From the NCBI GenBank assembly GCA_905250025.1, contig CAJNOJ010000172.1:1-64000 (forward strand): DNA of 64,000 bases. The letters run 5' to 3'. Within the stretch, counting starts at the first letter, position 1; the number at the start of each line of letters is the position of its first letter. The notes beneath the pieces were generated by a model. It saw only the letters and a list, made by a program, of their open reading frames with translations. It did no database searches and was not told the DNA's origin. Positions 32,968 through 45,490 of this stretch are shown piece by piece. Source of the DNA: Adineta ricciae. Lineage: Eukaryota > Rotifera > Eurotatoria > Adinetida > Adinetidae. A program made the position numbers and the translations under genes.

Positions 32968-34645
32968 CTAGTCAACGCTCATCGACACCAATTTAAGTAG
33001 AACAGTGGCAAACAGTACAATTAGAGTGAAGTTTCGAGTGAAAGAGAACAATGATAACAGGGTAATCATTCATCATCCCACACTGAAAACAAAAAAGATT
33101 TTGTACACAAAATATCGTTGGATTTTATCTTCTTTATTTTACATCGAAGGGGAAGACAAAGAGAATGGACTAGATGATACATATCATGTGATATCCTATT
33201 CCTATGATGAGTGAATACAACGATGAGAGAAGACTAGATAGATAGTGAGAGAGAGAGAGAGAGAAAAGGCCCAGAGTGGACTATGTGGGTTCATCCCGTA
33301 ACACATTGGAATAATTGAAAGTGAATGTCCACCAATGTTTTATTTTCCAACTATTTCTATTTTATTTACGAATATTTATTTCATTTATGAGAGAACTGAT
33401 ATGAAAGCATTTCTAGATTGACAGCATGCAAATTCTTATATTTGTTATGAGAATCATTCGTTTTACGATAATTATTTTCAAAATCAATCAATAATTGTTC
33501 CAAACGAGTAGCTGCCTAATTCGCAACACACTACAATCCCTATCCAGATAGAAATAGGAATAGACTTAGTTTCACTTGTATACTCTCACTCACACCCTCA
33601 AGAAAATCTCTCATCAATCTATAATAATGCTCGAAATCAAATTGAAAAAGAAGTTATTATAAATTCTAATTCAACATTGAGTAATGAATCATTATCATGA
33701 GATGGAATTATTGAAATATTAAGTAAGAATGTTCATATTAATCGGAAGGAATTCATCGACTAGATAAAGGAACAAGACGTGAAGATCGGTATTTAAATGA
33801 AGAGAAAAGTTTCATAAAAGATGAAGAAGATCAAAGTAAGCAAATTCTGGGAGAAAAAAATTCGTCTTGAAATTATAGATCACAGAACATGCGCAGAAGT
33901 GCTAAGCGATTTTGAAGATTTATATCAAGGAGAACAATGTATAGATTTAACATTTGACAATAAAAAGAAGATATTTGATGAAATTCTTCATAATCAAATA
34001 CAAGCTATTGAAAAAATCAAAATATTCGATGATATAGATCAATTATGTTATGAAAATGGATCTTCAAGACAATTTTTTTAAAAATATTCATCATTTAGTA
34101 GCTAGTAAACATAATTTATCGGCAAAGAATCAAGCAAATTCTCATTACCGATTATTTGAAGAAGCAAAAAAATTCAATGAGCCTATTGAAGAAATAAAAT
34201 CTATGATAGATAATTTGATCATTATGAACCATCAATTGTTCCCTCGACTGAAAGGAGGGTCATGTCGAAAAAAAGTGGCCAAAAAACGGAAATTCGTTTG
34301 TATGTGTGTGTGTCTGTCGCAGGTCGAAGGTCAAAGGTCAAAAAAACATTTTTTCCAAAAACGCTCAAAACTTCATAAAACATGGTTTGGGAGGGTGTTT
34401 TGACACTGAAAGTTGGTTGAGAGGGTGAGGACATGTGAGATAGGGTCGATGTTAAACATACATTGAGCCCTGAGGTCAACGGCCCATAAGAGAATTTCAT
34501 TATGAGTGGAACAAAGATTAGGTAAAAGTTTTTCATAACTCCAAATCTGCAAGGAAATGTATCATACATTGAAACTGAAGATTCATTCTCAGAATGTAAT
34601 GTAACTTGTATTTGTGATAGTAGGAGAATTTCCTTCGAAACACAA
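32968..34645. other. Gene-poor region with decayed coding-like pieces
   Basis: 33005-33214 is an open frame starting MANSTIRVKFRVKENND without a known domain. 33821-34245 has helical coding-like stretches in two frames (AEVLSDFEDLYQGEQCID; HLVASKHNLSAKNQANSHYR) interrupted by stops, which looks like a dead gene of unknown family. 34250-34560 is noncoding with GT-repeats and GGTCAAAGGTCAAAAA and may be a dispersed repeat. Confidence 0.35.
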
Positions 34646-34698
34646 NNNNNNNNNNNNNNNNNNNNNNNNNNNNNNNNNNNNNNNNNNNNNNNNNNNNN
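34646..34698. other. Assembly gap (53 N)
   Basis: A run of N immediately before copy 2 of the 177-bp repeat. Repeat collapse is the likely cause. Confidence 0.95.
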
Positions 34699-34875
34699 CA
34701 TAATACAGCTATGGTTACTATAGTCTATCACAAATTTCTTCGCATACAAACTCTCTTATGAAACAAGTGTTAAGCCGTTTTCTTAGCGCATTGCATAAGT
34801 ATATTGATCATTTAATTTTGTCAAAAAATGTCATTAAATTCGAATTTGCCGTAAAATCAAATTCCCCACGAACTC

Positions 34876-35557
34876 AAAAATTGAGAAGAGCTTATGTAGT
34901 ATCTCCTGTAGAATACAAGTTGTTCTCAGTGTTCGTGGAAAACATATGAAAAATTCAAAGTGATATAAGACAATCGTGGTGTAAAACGCGTTCGATTAAA
35001 TGAAATGTCAAAGAAAAGATATTTCTCTTCTTCAGTAATTATATTTTGCCCGAAAAAATTTTCATGAGATTATTCGAAAAAAGTTTTTGAAGGATTTTTG
35101 TTGTGTCTCAGTTAATGAATTTTATTTGAGGTATTTATTTCTGAAATGATTCAAAATGAAGTTCTATTAAATTCTATATTTGTCAGAGTATCTTTCTAAC
35201 ATCTGTAAATTTATCGATTTGATTAAATCTACAGCGAATTTTTGGTTTTACATTAGCTATATCAATATTAGATGGACTTAGTTGGATGCAAATTATATTG
35301 AAGATTGTACGAGTTTATTGAAAAAGCATATTGATGATAATACTGAAACGATAAGTTAGAAGAATATGATGTACATACGATGACATGCGGAAAATAGAAA
35401 CTATACATATATTAAGAATAGTAAACAAATTACAACACAATATGTTTTATTTGTCTCTTCCGAGATAAAACTTAGTTATCATCGATTGATTTATATTGAA
35501 TGTTCTCCATTGTTCTGTAATAATGAGATTTATGTCAAATAATCTACAAACCAAATT
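34876..35557. other. Intergenic
   Basis: AT-rich sequence between the 177-bp repeat and the membrane glycoprotein gene. No feature is supported. Confidence 0.35.
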
Positions 35558-38352
35558 TTACTGAACAACTTTTTTTTCCACAACCATTGCATTTGAATCA
35601 TTATGTGATTCAATATCTATTTTCTTTGTTGACAACTTTTTTTGCAAACGAGTAGACATACTTTGACAGACAGGAATCAAAAAGAGTTTGACGACGAGAT
35701 AAACCAAACCAAAAACTTCTAATACAACAATTGTGAAAAGAAGATTATGAAAAATAACTTCTGTCTGTCGAGCAATTGGTTGTTGTAAATTACTAACATA
35801 GAAATTATCTTCTGTAATAGTCACAGTAATATTAGTAGCTGTTCGATAAATAAATGTATAACGAGTCTCGTTAGTAAACAACATATCAGAATTGACATTG
35901 AATGAAGAAGAAAAAATAGCACTAAATGTCGAGAATCCATCACTGGATAATGGATCAGTTTGATTAACTATTTTTGTCAATGTTATTGGAAATGTAGTTG
36001 TTTCAGCAAGAACTTCATCAAAAGATGAGGAGACAAATGTGGAAGCGAAATTCAATTCCATTGTTGTGAATCTGAAAATAATTTGTAAATTTTTAAAGTA
36101 ATTTATCTCAATAATTTTTATCTGTTTCAATCTATTAAGACAAAGAAGAGAAATTTGTTTTTTATTTACCTTTCATTGTCAGCTTGTGCTGAAGGTCCAC
36201 TAACGCCAATTCGGACGGCCCCAACAGTTTTTAATCCGTTCAAAACAAGTTTAACAGAAATTTCATGAACTGGAAGTGCAATAGCCAAAGTCATGATTGT
36301 TTTATTTTTGTTTAATTGACAATTTTTTATTGGTAATCGAACAGTTTTATAACCAATATCACGTATGACATAAAAATTGTCTTGACAATTGAATGCTGTT
36401 TGAACAAGATCAATATTCAATGTGAATGCTTGAGCATTGAGTAAATCAAATACTGTTTGACTTTCTTTTGTTGAACGTGCAGGATCCCATCGTTTCTGAG
36501 CTGTAGTAGAGAATTTTGCATTACGTAAAGTAACATCACATGCAAATGTACTGTTTGTAGTAACTCGTTCTATTGGATATTGATGAAGATAACCATTAGA
36601 AAAATGATATGCTGAGATGACAAGAACAATAATTGCCGACGAGGTTAAACCACCTATCCACATCTAAATAAAAATAAAATTAAGAAGAATGAATTTCTTC
36701 TTTCAATTAGCCCTGATAGAATATCGAATTACCTCTCCTTCACCAATCAGATCCATTTTTCTAAAGATTCGTTTGATTTTATCTCGAATAGAATGATAAC
36801 GAGGACAACAGACTTCTGATAAAATTATTCCAATAGAAATAGTTAAACCAAATATCATAAAAAATAAAACCCAAGTAATTGGAGATACAACTAAACAATG
36901 AATTGATGTTGGATTTAAACCGAACATATTCTGCATTAAAAGATCATCAAAAACAGTGTTCTCAGGTGATTCAGGATAGTCTTGATCTTGTTCAATCGAT
37001 TCAAATTCTGAATAAGAAACTTGTCCGACAGCTCCGTATGGACAATAAATATCATCCGAACAATTCATTGACGACGAAGAGTAAGGAGAACATAGTTCAA
37101 TTCCATCGTAATCTCGACTAGTACCAGAATAACAAGGAACACTAGTTGTAGCCCAACCGCTTGTGTTTGTATTTGGATATTCATTTGGTGGTGCACGAAG
37201 AATACCAACACCACCACCTAAAAGGTTTAAAATACCCAAATTACCAGAAGGAGAACAAGCAATACGAATAATTGATGGAGCCATGTATTGTTGCAAAGGT
37301 TGTAAACTATTCGGATAAATATAAATTGGTTGCGTTGAATCTGAAAATCCATCTGATTCAATATCATAAATATGTACTGATGATGAAATCCAATCAAAAG
37401 TTGTATATGTATAAGTATTTGCTAAGATCGCAGCTTTACGTCCATTTGTATCCAACCACGAAACACTTTTTCCATAACCCATATATCCAACACCATTATC
37501 ACGACTACTAATTAAATCATAAGTATTGTTTAACGAATACAAAAAGACTGTATTTAATGATTGAACTCCAATCAATACTTGTTTTGTTTTCCAACAAATA
37601 CTAACTGACATTACTGATTTTGATGTATAACTTCGACTATTCGTAATTAAACGTATTACACGAGGATCACTCCATGAATAAGTTATAGCAGTTGCAATAT
37701 TAAATTTATTTGTAATATTTGGACATGAAAATGATGTGTTCAATCGAATGAGAAATGCACATTCATTTGCAACTGATGTTGATATTTGACAATATCCAGC
37801 AACAACAGTATAATCTTGATTTATACCAATATGCATTCCTCGAGGAGATATTCCTAATGTATTTGACCAAATAAATAAATCAATGGTTGGAAACAATTGA
37901 TAATAAAATATGAAATCATCTGCAATACCATAAACACCCGTCCCATCACCATTAAAATCAATCAAAAAATTATCTTGTGTCGAATAATTTGATACAATTC
38001 GTTCATCTATTAATTGAAAATCACATTTTTGATTGCTTGTATAAAAACCGATGACATTATTTCCTTGAGAATCAATACAATTATAAACAAACGAGAGATT
38101 ATTCGTAGGTGTTGCGACAACGCTATAAACAAATTGACATGTTATTGCACTGAACGTTAAATTACAATTGGATGCATCTGTATATGGAAATATCACAGGA
38201 TACCAAGTTGAATATACATTGTCTGCATTAATTAAAAATAGATCATTTGTTGTTATTTTATTTCCATATAAATCATAATCAGTTGGAGTATTTGTATACA
38301 TTAATACAGGAGAAAAGATAAAAAATAAGAAAAACATTATCTTACAAATCAT
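35558..38352 (-). CDS. Large multi-pass membrane glycoprotein, 875 aa, unknown
   Basis: Three exons (38352-36733, 36663-36170, 36071-35558) join in frame. A signal peptide (MFFLFFIFSPVLMY) leads into an ectodomain of about 480 residues rich in Asn-glycosylation sites. It contains repeating aromatic/Gly-Asp segments (LIDFNGDGTGVYGIADDF, SVSWLDTNGRKAAILANTY) that look like FG-GAP/beta-propeller blades, then a Cys cluster (MNCSDDIYCPYG). TM helix 1 is VLFFMIFGLTISIGIILS, followed by a basic cytosolic loop (CCPRYHSIRDKIKRIFRK). TM helix 2 is LTSSAIIVLVISAYHF, then a second luminal domain, then TM helix 3 (FTIVVLEVFGLVYLVVKLFL) and a basic tail. I know no described family with this order. A surface receptor or adhesion role is only a guess. 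All junctions are clean, so it is probably expressed. Confidence 0.75.
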
Positions 38353-39115
38353 TGGAACTAAATATTTGTTTCAATTTTCTTTTCTTATATATATATGATT
38401 GTTATTGTTATTCTCGATCTCGACAATAAGTATAAGATGACATACTTTTATTTTTATGTTAATGATTTATGAATATTAAAATTGAATTCATTTTTTAAAG
38501 AGCGATATTCTTATTTCCATCGGATATGAAATATCTTGAAAAAATATTCGTGTTTTTGAATTATATATAATTTACTTTGATATAAAATCATTAAGTAATG
38601 AATGAAAAACATTTTCTTGATTAAAAGCTTTTACATCAATTGATAATATGAAAAAACAAAAAAAATTTAACAAGAGTTTATTTGATTTCAATTTTTAATA
38701 ATTCTTTTCTTCTCTATTTTACGTCATAATTGATTTTCAACTGATCAATGAAACTCACAATTTCATCTACAATATGAATTTTCTTTTCTAATAAATATTT
38801 TAATATAAGACACATCGATAACAAAGATATTCAGTTGATGTTTGTTCATTTCAAATATACATATTTTTCTTTATCTAATTAAGATAATATGCTCATCAAT
38901 AATCATAGAAATTCGAACAGAAAGATGACAAGAAAGATATTTTTGTATTACTATTAATCTTTATAGAAAAGAAAATTGTTTCAAAATCAATAATTCCAAT
39001 TAAAAAACATGATGATCATTGTTTTTGAATATTTCTTCGTTATAAATTAATAATTACGATAAACTATTTTGAGTATTGAGCATATTATAATAAATGCCAC
39101 GTTGTTGTATTAATT
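38353..39115. other. Very AT-rich intergenic region
   Basis: No coding signal. It should hold the promoter of the membrane glycoprotein gene (minus strand) in its first part. Confidence 0.4.
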
Positions 39116-39703
39116 AATACGGTGCGCTAGCACCGTGTTATTGAGTTTCTTCGCGTCTTTTTATTATTATTATTATCTTTTCTCTTTCTCGACAAGGCGT
39201 CCAAAGTCCATTTTTAGTGACGTGCTGATCAAGGGATCGGGGCGTCGTTGAACTGTAGGTTAAACGCTGTCGACCAGTCAGCTAGGTGAAGATGAGATAT
39301 TTTTTTCTCAGAATTTCATAAACTGTTGCCGTTTGCCCAAAATAAAACACGGACTCTGTGGTAAACTGTGGCGAAGATCTTTTAAGCAGTGGAGATAATT
39401 AAAAGACGAGTAGGCGCGAAAAGATTTGTCAGAAGTGCGCTCTGGTTAGTTGAAAAGACAATTAATGAATGCGGCGACCTCACGTTTCTCTAGATTTTAG
39501 TTCATAGAGGCTTTGATTTGAGTACTTTCTTTATGACTTCTGTCAAATCAAATTTGCTACCATTAAATACAGTCTTAGTGAGCAATTCATTTTCAACTAT
39601 GTCAACTAGAGAAGTTCTAACTTCAAACTACATGGTTGCAGAAATAAAATATTCGTTCATCTAAACAGAATGAAGGTATCGACGAAATTCCGCGCACCGT
39701 ATT
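39116..39703. mobile_element. 588-bp element with AATACGGTGCGC inverted ends
   Basis: The left end AATACGGTGCGC (39116-39127) is exactly repeated in inverse at the right end GCGCACCGTATT (39692-39703). The segment is distinctly less AT-rich than its surroundings and has no long ORF. Immediately inside the left end sits a hairpin (ACGGTGCGCTAGCACCGT). No clear target duplication is seen. Just outside the right end, CGCGGTCGGGCGAAGCC is also GC-rich, so the true border may lie slightly further, near 39728. It adjoins and truncates the ABCB gene. Confidence 0.65.
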
Positions 39704-39728
39704 TCGCGGTCGGGCGAAGCCTGACAGC

Positions 39729-42700
39729 CCATCTAGTTTCGAATGTGTTCCACTTTCTACTATAAATCCTTTGTTAAGTACACAAATTAAATCACATGAA
39801 CAAATTGTTGAAAGACGATGAGCAATAATAATCGATGTTCGAGTTGAATCTTCTCCTTGAGCTTGATCGAGAGTTGCTTGTACAATCTATAAACAAGAAT
39901 TTTTTATTTGTTAAAAATCAAAAAAAAAAATGCAAAATGACTTCTTCATTATATGAATCCATTGCACTTGTTGCTTCATCTAACAATAAAACTTTTGGTT
40001 GACGAAGAAGAACTCGAGCAATGGCAATACGTTGTTTTTCTCCACCTGATAAAAAACTTCCTTTGATACCAACATTTGTATTATAACCCTAAATTGATTA
40101 AAAAAAAATACAACTCCTATCGAATATGATAAATAAAATCTGAAACCTGAGGTAATTGTTGAATAAATTGATGAATATTTGCTTTTTTTGTTGCTTTGAT
40201 AATTTCATCCATTGAAATATTTTCTAATCCATAAGTTATATTTTCCACAATTGTTAAATCAAATAGAATTGGTTCTTGACTAACCAGACCAAAATGAGAA
40301 CGTATCCAATGAAGATTTAATTCACGAATATCTGTATTATCTAGAAGCTAATTTAAAAAAGAAAATTTTTCTTTCAAAAATGTGATTAAAAAGAAATGAA
40401 CTTACTATTCGACCTCGATTTGTATCGTAGAATCTTTCTAATAATTGAATAATTGTCGATTTTCCACATCCCGATGCACCTTAATTTATTTAAACGACAT
40501 AATACAAAATTAAATGATTAAAAAACACATACCAACGAGAGCAACACGTTGACCTTCATATGAATAAAAATGTAGGACAAATTTCACGTTAATGAAAACG
40601 AGTTTTACTCACCTGGTTTTACAATCAAATCAAATTTATTCAGAACATGTGCTGTTGGTCGAGTCGGATAAACAAATTCAATTTGATCAAAGTGAATTTC
40701 TCCATGGAATTTTTTCTAAATAAATCGATTCGTAAATGAAATTTCTTTCATTTTCTTACCTATATTTTTCCTTTACTCGATGTATTATCAATAGTTGGTG
40801 TTCGATCGAATAAATCAAAAAAGACTTGTAAAGCAGATAATGATGAACCAATAGCTCCAGAACTATTTTCAGGTCGATCAAAATAAGCGACTTCTTGACG
40901 AAGAAGACATGAAAAAGCTTTGGAACGAATACGTTGTGTTAATTTTGATCCTGACATTGCAAATGCTGTACTCTAAAAACAAACTTCATGAGTAAAATTC
41001 CATTAAAAAAAGACTAAATTTTGATTACTTGAAAGAAACGAATGATTAATAAAAATATTCCTAAGAATAATAATGAAAAAGAAGAAAGTATAACTTGATG
41101 ACTAATGTGTGATTTTCGACAAGATTTAAATGTCTATGTGAGAAAAAAAAAGATAAAAATCAAAATCAAATAATGAATGAATATTCTTACATAAATAATC
41201 TTTGTTAGAAGAATTGCGAATAATGATTGACATAAACCTGCAATTATAGATGCAATACAACCGATTAAAATAGTTATCCATTCGGGTTTATTCATTAATA
41301 AGAGTTTTAGAAACAATGTTTGAGATTTTGATGATTTGTTTTCGGACTAAAATGAATTTTTCAAATTATTTTCACATTTTATTTTCAATTTTCTTCATAC
41401 TTGAACATTATTAATAAATTCATTTTCACTTAATAAACGATTTCGTTCCACTATTCAAAGAAGAAACAAACAAAAAACCGATAAGAATCATTTGTCAATA
41501 AAAACTTTAACATACATATTTGTTTTTCTTCTTCTTCAACAATTTTTTCCATATTGAAATTTTCATCAATTTGATTGTCTTCATTAATACTTTGTATTTG
41601 TTGATTTTTTATCATTGTTTGATATTTTCCTCCAACAATTCTCATTAATGTTTCATGTGTTCCTTGTTCAAATACATTTCCTTGATCAATAACATAAATA
41701 AAATCAGCATTTTGAATTGTAGTCAAACGATGAGCAATAACAATCGTTGTTCGATCTAAATAAATCATTTTAACATAAAAAATTTTCAATGTAAATTTTT
41801 GTTACTTTTGCAAATTCTATCAAGAGCTTCTTGAACAATTTTTTCACTAATAGTATCAAGTGCACTTGTTGCTTCATCTAATAAGATAATTTTTGGTTGT
41901 TTCACAAGAGCACGAGCTAATGCAATACGTTGTTTTTCTCCACCACTTAATTGTATTCCACGTTCACCAACCATTGTTTCGTATTTCTAAATAATAATTC
42001 AATGATAAATTCAGAGGAAAAATTTCAAAAAAACGAACATCTGGTAATTTCATGATGAAATTATGTGCATTGGCTTCTTTTGCAGCTTGTTCAATTTCTT
42101 TTCGTGTTGCATTTAATCTTCCCAAACGAATATTTTCATAAATTGTCATACCAAATAAAATCTATTTAAATAAATAAATAAATAAAAATAGATAGAGAGA
42201 ATGAAAAGAAAAGAATATTATATCATACAGGTTCTTGACTGACAATTTCAATGTTTTCTCGAAGTTGTTTTATTGAATAATCTGTTATTGGTTGATGATT
42301 TATTGTAATTTCACCTGATGTTCGTTCATAAAATCGAAGAAGAAGTGATAAACACGTACTTTTCCCTTGAAATCAAATGAAATTTAATGAATAAATTTTC
42401 ACAAAAATTTAACCTGATCCACTTAAACCAACGAGAGCAGTTATTTGATTTGCATGTGCAATTAAATTAAGATTTTGTAAAACTGAGACATTATTTCGTG
42501 AAGGATAAACTAAATTGACATTGTGAAATTGAATATCACCTGAAATCAATTGTTTATCACAAGAATTTTCTTCTAATAAATCTTTTTCATTGAAATTTTA
42601 ATTGTTATTCTAAAATGAAAAGATGAATTTATTTTAAAAAAAATCTTTCATTGAATTCAACGAACTTCATCAATAAATCGAATAACTGAAATCGCCGCTC

Positions 42701-44426
42701 CTTGAGCTTCAGAACATGATTGAAAAAGGGGACCAATCAAATTAAAATATCTTGCACATTGTGCAAACATCGTGATAATCTAAGGAAAATTCTTATATAT
42801 ATTTTGTTTTCTTTTTGTCTCCAATAAAAACTCACAATAAGAATTTTTATAAAATTTAATTCTTCTTCATTTTTCTGAATCATTAAAATCGATCCAAAGA
42901 TAAATCCAACAGTATAAATTGCATAAGATCCTAAAGATAACCATCCAGAAAAGATTCCAAATGCCGCACCTTTTCGAATTGTATTCCATCGAGTTGAATT
43001 CAATTCTTTGTCATATCTGAAATAAAAATAAAAAAATCGTTTTTTCATTTATGTTTGATTTTGTTTTTTGTAAATTGACCTTTGTTATTCAAATTGACTT
43101 CCATTAAGTGAGAAAACCGTTCTTATTGAACTGAATACTTCTTGAACAATTTGTCCAGCTTTAGAATACGCTCTCAATTCATTGATTGTTTCATTTGAAA
43201 TAATCTAAAAAAAAGTTTTAAGAAAAAGAAAATATATTTCAAAATCTAATTTTTACTTTTGCGAATACATTTGAACTGGTAAGAAGTAATGGAACAAATA
43301 CAGAGAGAATCAACGATAATTTCCAATTAATAATAAAAGAAATGATAATTCCAAATGTAACACATAACATTAAACCAAGAATAACTGTTAAATCATAACC
43401 AATACCTTTTTCAATTGTCTCAATATTTCTAAAAAACAAAACAAAAGAAAATTTACATATCGAATAAAAAAAGAATTTACGAGAATAATTTCGAACTAAA
43501 TTCATTAATTGAATGCATATCCAAATATGTGATATTCTATCAAATAAAACTTATTTTTATTAATTGTTTCTTTTTCTTTGATCTTACTCGCTGAAGAATC
43601 GATTGAAAAAAGTAAAATAGTTATTCGAGAAATGAGTTTCTTAATTGAAAACATCCAAATAATATATTCTAATGAATTGGAAATCCAAGCAATAAAACCA
43701 ACAACTATTTTAATATCAAAATAAATTAAATATTTTATCAACAAAAGTTTTGTTTTTCTTACTAAATAACCATTTAACCACAATCATAACTTGATTTTCA
43801 AAAGATTCTCTTGATAAAGGTGTTGAAATTGTTACATTCATATAACATAAACTAACAAAAAAAACAAAAGTTCTTTGATAGAAAAATCTTTTCAAATGAA
43901 TTACTAATTAAAATGATTTGAATGAAGTTCAATTCCTTTTGGACAATCTTTTTCCCGTATAAATGAAGTTTGAAGATTTTCATGTTGATTATAACATTCA
44001 GTAGAAAATAATTGATTGGCAAAGATTCCTGTAATTTGACCAAATAAAATTAAATTTGCAAGAACACAAAATGCATGAATAATTATTAAAATTAAACCAA
44101 TTAATAAACAAAAAAGTGTTAAACGATCCGAATATTTTAACTAAAAGATAAACTGACGAATCAATTGACATTTATTGAAAATGTACCAAATGAAAAATAT
44201 TCTTTGTCGTAGTTTTTGATAATTCTTCAGTTTGTTCATTGAAATTTTCATATTTATGATGAATTTTTTGTCGACTGAAAAGTCTTTTCCAATCAGTTAA
44301 ACTGAATGAACAAAGAATGAAAATGTTCATTGATCTTCAATTTTAAACTTACTTATTATCTTTCGTATTGAAATTCTCATCAGACAAATCAGATGATATT
44401 TTTATTAAAGGTTGTTTCTCCTCCAT
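39729..44426 (-). CDS. ABCB: ABCB full transporter (P-glycoprotein/MDR type), C-terminus replaced
   Basis: A two-TMD, two-NBD exporter for lipophilic compounds, beginning [16 protein letters not shown] at 44426. TMD1 includes [19 protein letters not shown] and [18 protein letters not shown]1 has Walker A in [13 protein letters not shown], the Q-loop in [11 protein letters not shown], signature [15 protein letters not shown], Walker [13 protein letters not shown] and the H-loop [12 protein letters not shown]2 follows, and NBD2 has [65 protein letters not shown] and [10 protein letters not shown]. All introns are short. After VESGTHSKL the native sequence ends and the frame enters the neighbouring TIR-element border, adding about 36 foreign codons ([10 protein letters not shown]...) before a TGA at 39623. 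About 20 native residues are lost. Both ATP sites look competent. Confidence 0.9.
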
Positions 44427-44799
44427 AACGTTTCTTTTTTCTTCAGAATGTCAACATAAACGGTGATTTATCATTATATTCGCTTGAATGATTTTCTTGT
44501 TCTAATTTTTCTATATATAGATGAAAAATGTGCATTTTGAAAATATTTGCATCGAATTGCGAACACATTCAGGTATCTATACAATAAATGTTTTGCATAT
44601 TATTAATATGATTTTCCTTCTCGATACAGACGAATACATCGTCTTATCGATTGCTTAGAAATTGTATGACTAACAAGTGCATGTTGGTTTCCATCCAAAG
44701 GATATTTAAAATATCAGTTTTTACTCGTTTTGCATGTCATGTAGTTCACAAGCGATAGATTTTTACTATTGATTTATGATTGTATCATCTTCAATAAAG
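44427..44799. other. Divergent spacer
   Basis: It lies between the ABCB start (-) and the PPR-DYW fragment (+). No gene is recognised. Confidence 0.35.
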
Positions 44800-45015
44800 A
44801 AATTGGTTGCTTGTGCTTGGACTGGTGTTAATAATGAAATACATGTAAGCAATAAGGATTTTACGATAACTTTTACCGGATTTTTCTAACAGACATTCCG
44901 CGCTCATGATCGATCGCATCCCGATTCATTCAAAATCTATCAAGAATTGAATAGATTGACCAACGAACTAATTCAACATGGCTATAAACCTGATGGTTCA
45001 TGGATTGTACGAGAC
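44800..45015 (+). CDS. PPR protein fragment, E/DYW linker region
   Basis: Two short exons (44800-44844 and 44893-45015, intron GTAAGCA...AACAG) encode KKLVACAWTGVNNEIH joined to TFRAHDRSHPDSFKIYQELN and LTNELIQHGYKPDGSWIVRD. This matches, in order and spacing, the E2-to-DYW junction of plant-type pentatricopeptide RNA-editing factors: the CSWIEVNGEVH-like end of E, then F-x-x-x-D-x-S-HP-x(3)-IY-x(2)-L-x(2)-L...GY-x-PD. The upstream PPR repeats are not found and the downstream DYW deaminase is cut at a single N (45016), beyond which the sequence belongs to another gene. DYW-type PPR genes are known from bdelloid rotifers as probable horizontal acquisitions. The identification rests on about 57 residues. 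Confidence 0.65.
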
Positions 45016-45016
45016 N

Positions 45017-45490
45017 TTTATAAACAATTAAATTTTTATTTTCAACTTCAGTTGGTTTTAAAATTGAAAGAAAATCTTCTCGACATTTTCGCACAGTTTT
45101 TATTAATTGTTCTTTATTTGTACTATGAATATCATCATAAAAATAAATTGAATCTTGTTTTAATGCATTTAGTAGAAATGGACAAACAGGTCCAGAACGA
45201 TTTGTAAATAAAGATTTTGCACAACAAAATTCACAAATATATTTATATAAATTTAAATAAGCATAATCAGATTTTTCATGATTTGTTTTGTTATATGAAC
45301 ATTCGTTGAACATAACATTTCTTATTGTTTGTTTGATGTCTTCAGTTTCTTCATCTGAATTATATTTGTAAAAATGAGAAAATTCTTCAATATTCATATA
45401 AATATAAGATGTTTTTGAAAAAGATTTCGATAAATACCAAAATATTGTTAGAAGACAGACAATTAATATGAGAACCAACATTATGAACAT
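45017..45490 (-). CDS. N-terminally anchored protein of unknown function, 3' truncated
   Basis: The frame starts at 45490 with a signal anchor (MFIMLVLILIVCLLTIFWYL). It continues with an acidic helical part (YNSDEETEDIKQTIRNVMF), a Cys-rich patch (LYKYICEFCCAKSLF) and a conserved-looking RSGPVCPFLLNALKQDSI, before ending at the N at 45016. The G-x-x-CPF pattern is faintly reminiscent of a bacterial CPF-type domain of unknown function, but I cannot confirm this. The missing C-terminus is due to the contig edge, not necessarily to gene loss. Confidence 0.5.

Noticed and set aside
34222-34749. 175-codon minus-strand frame around the 53-N gap
   Set aside because: It runs through the N block and through sequence that is part of a direct repeat; no domain is visible.
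42540-42720. Possible premature stop in the ABCB linker before NBD1
   Set aside because: Using donor GTTGAATTC and acceptor TTATTAG gives an open frame ([18 protein letters not shown]), so no defect is needed.
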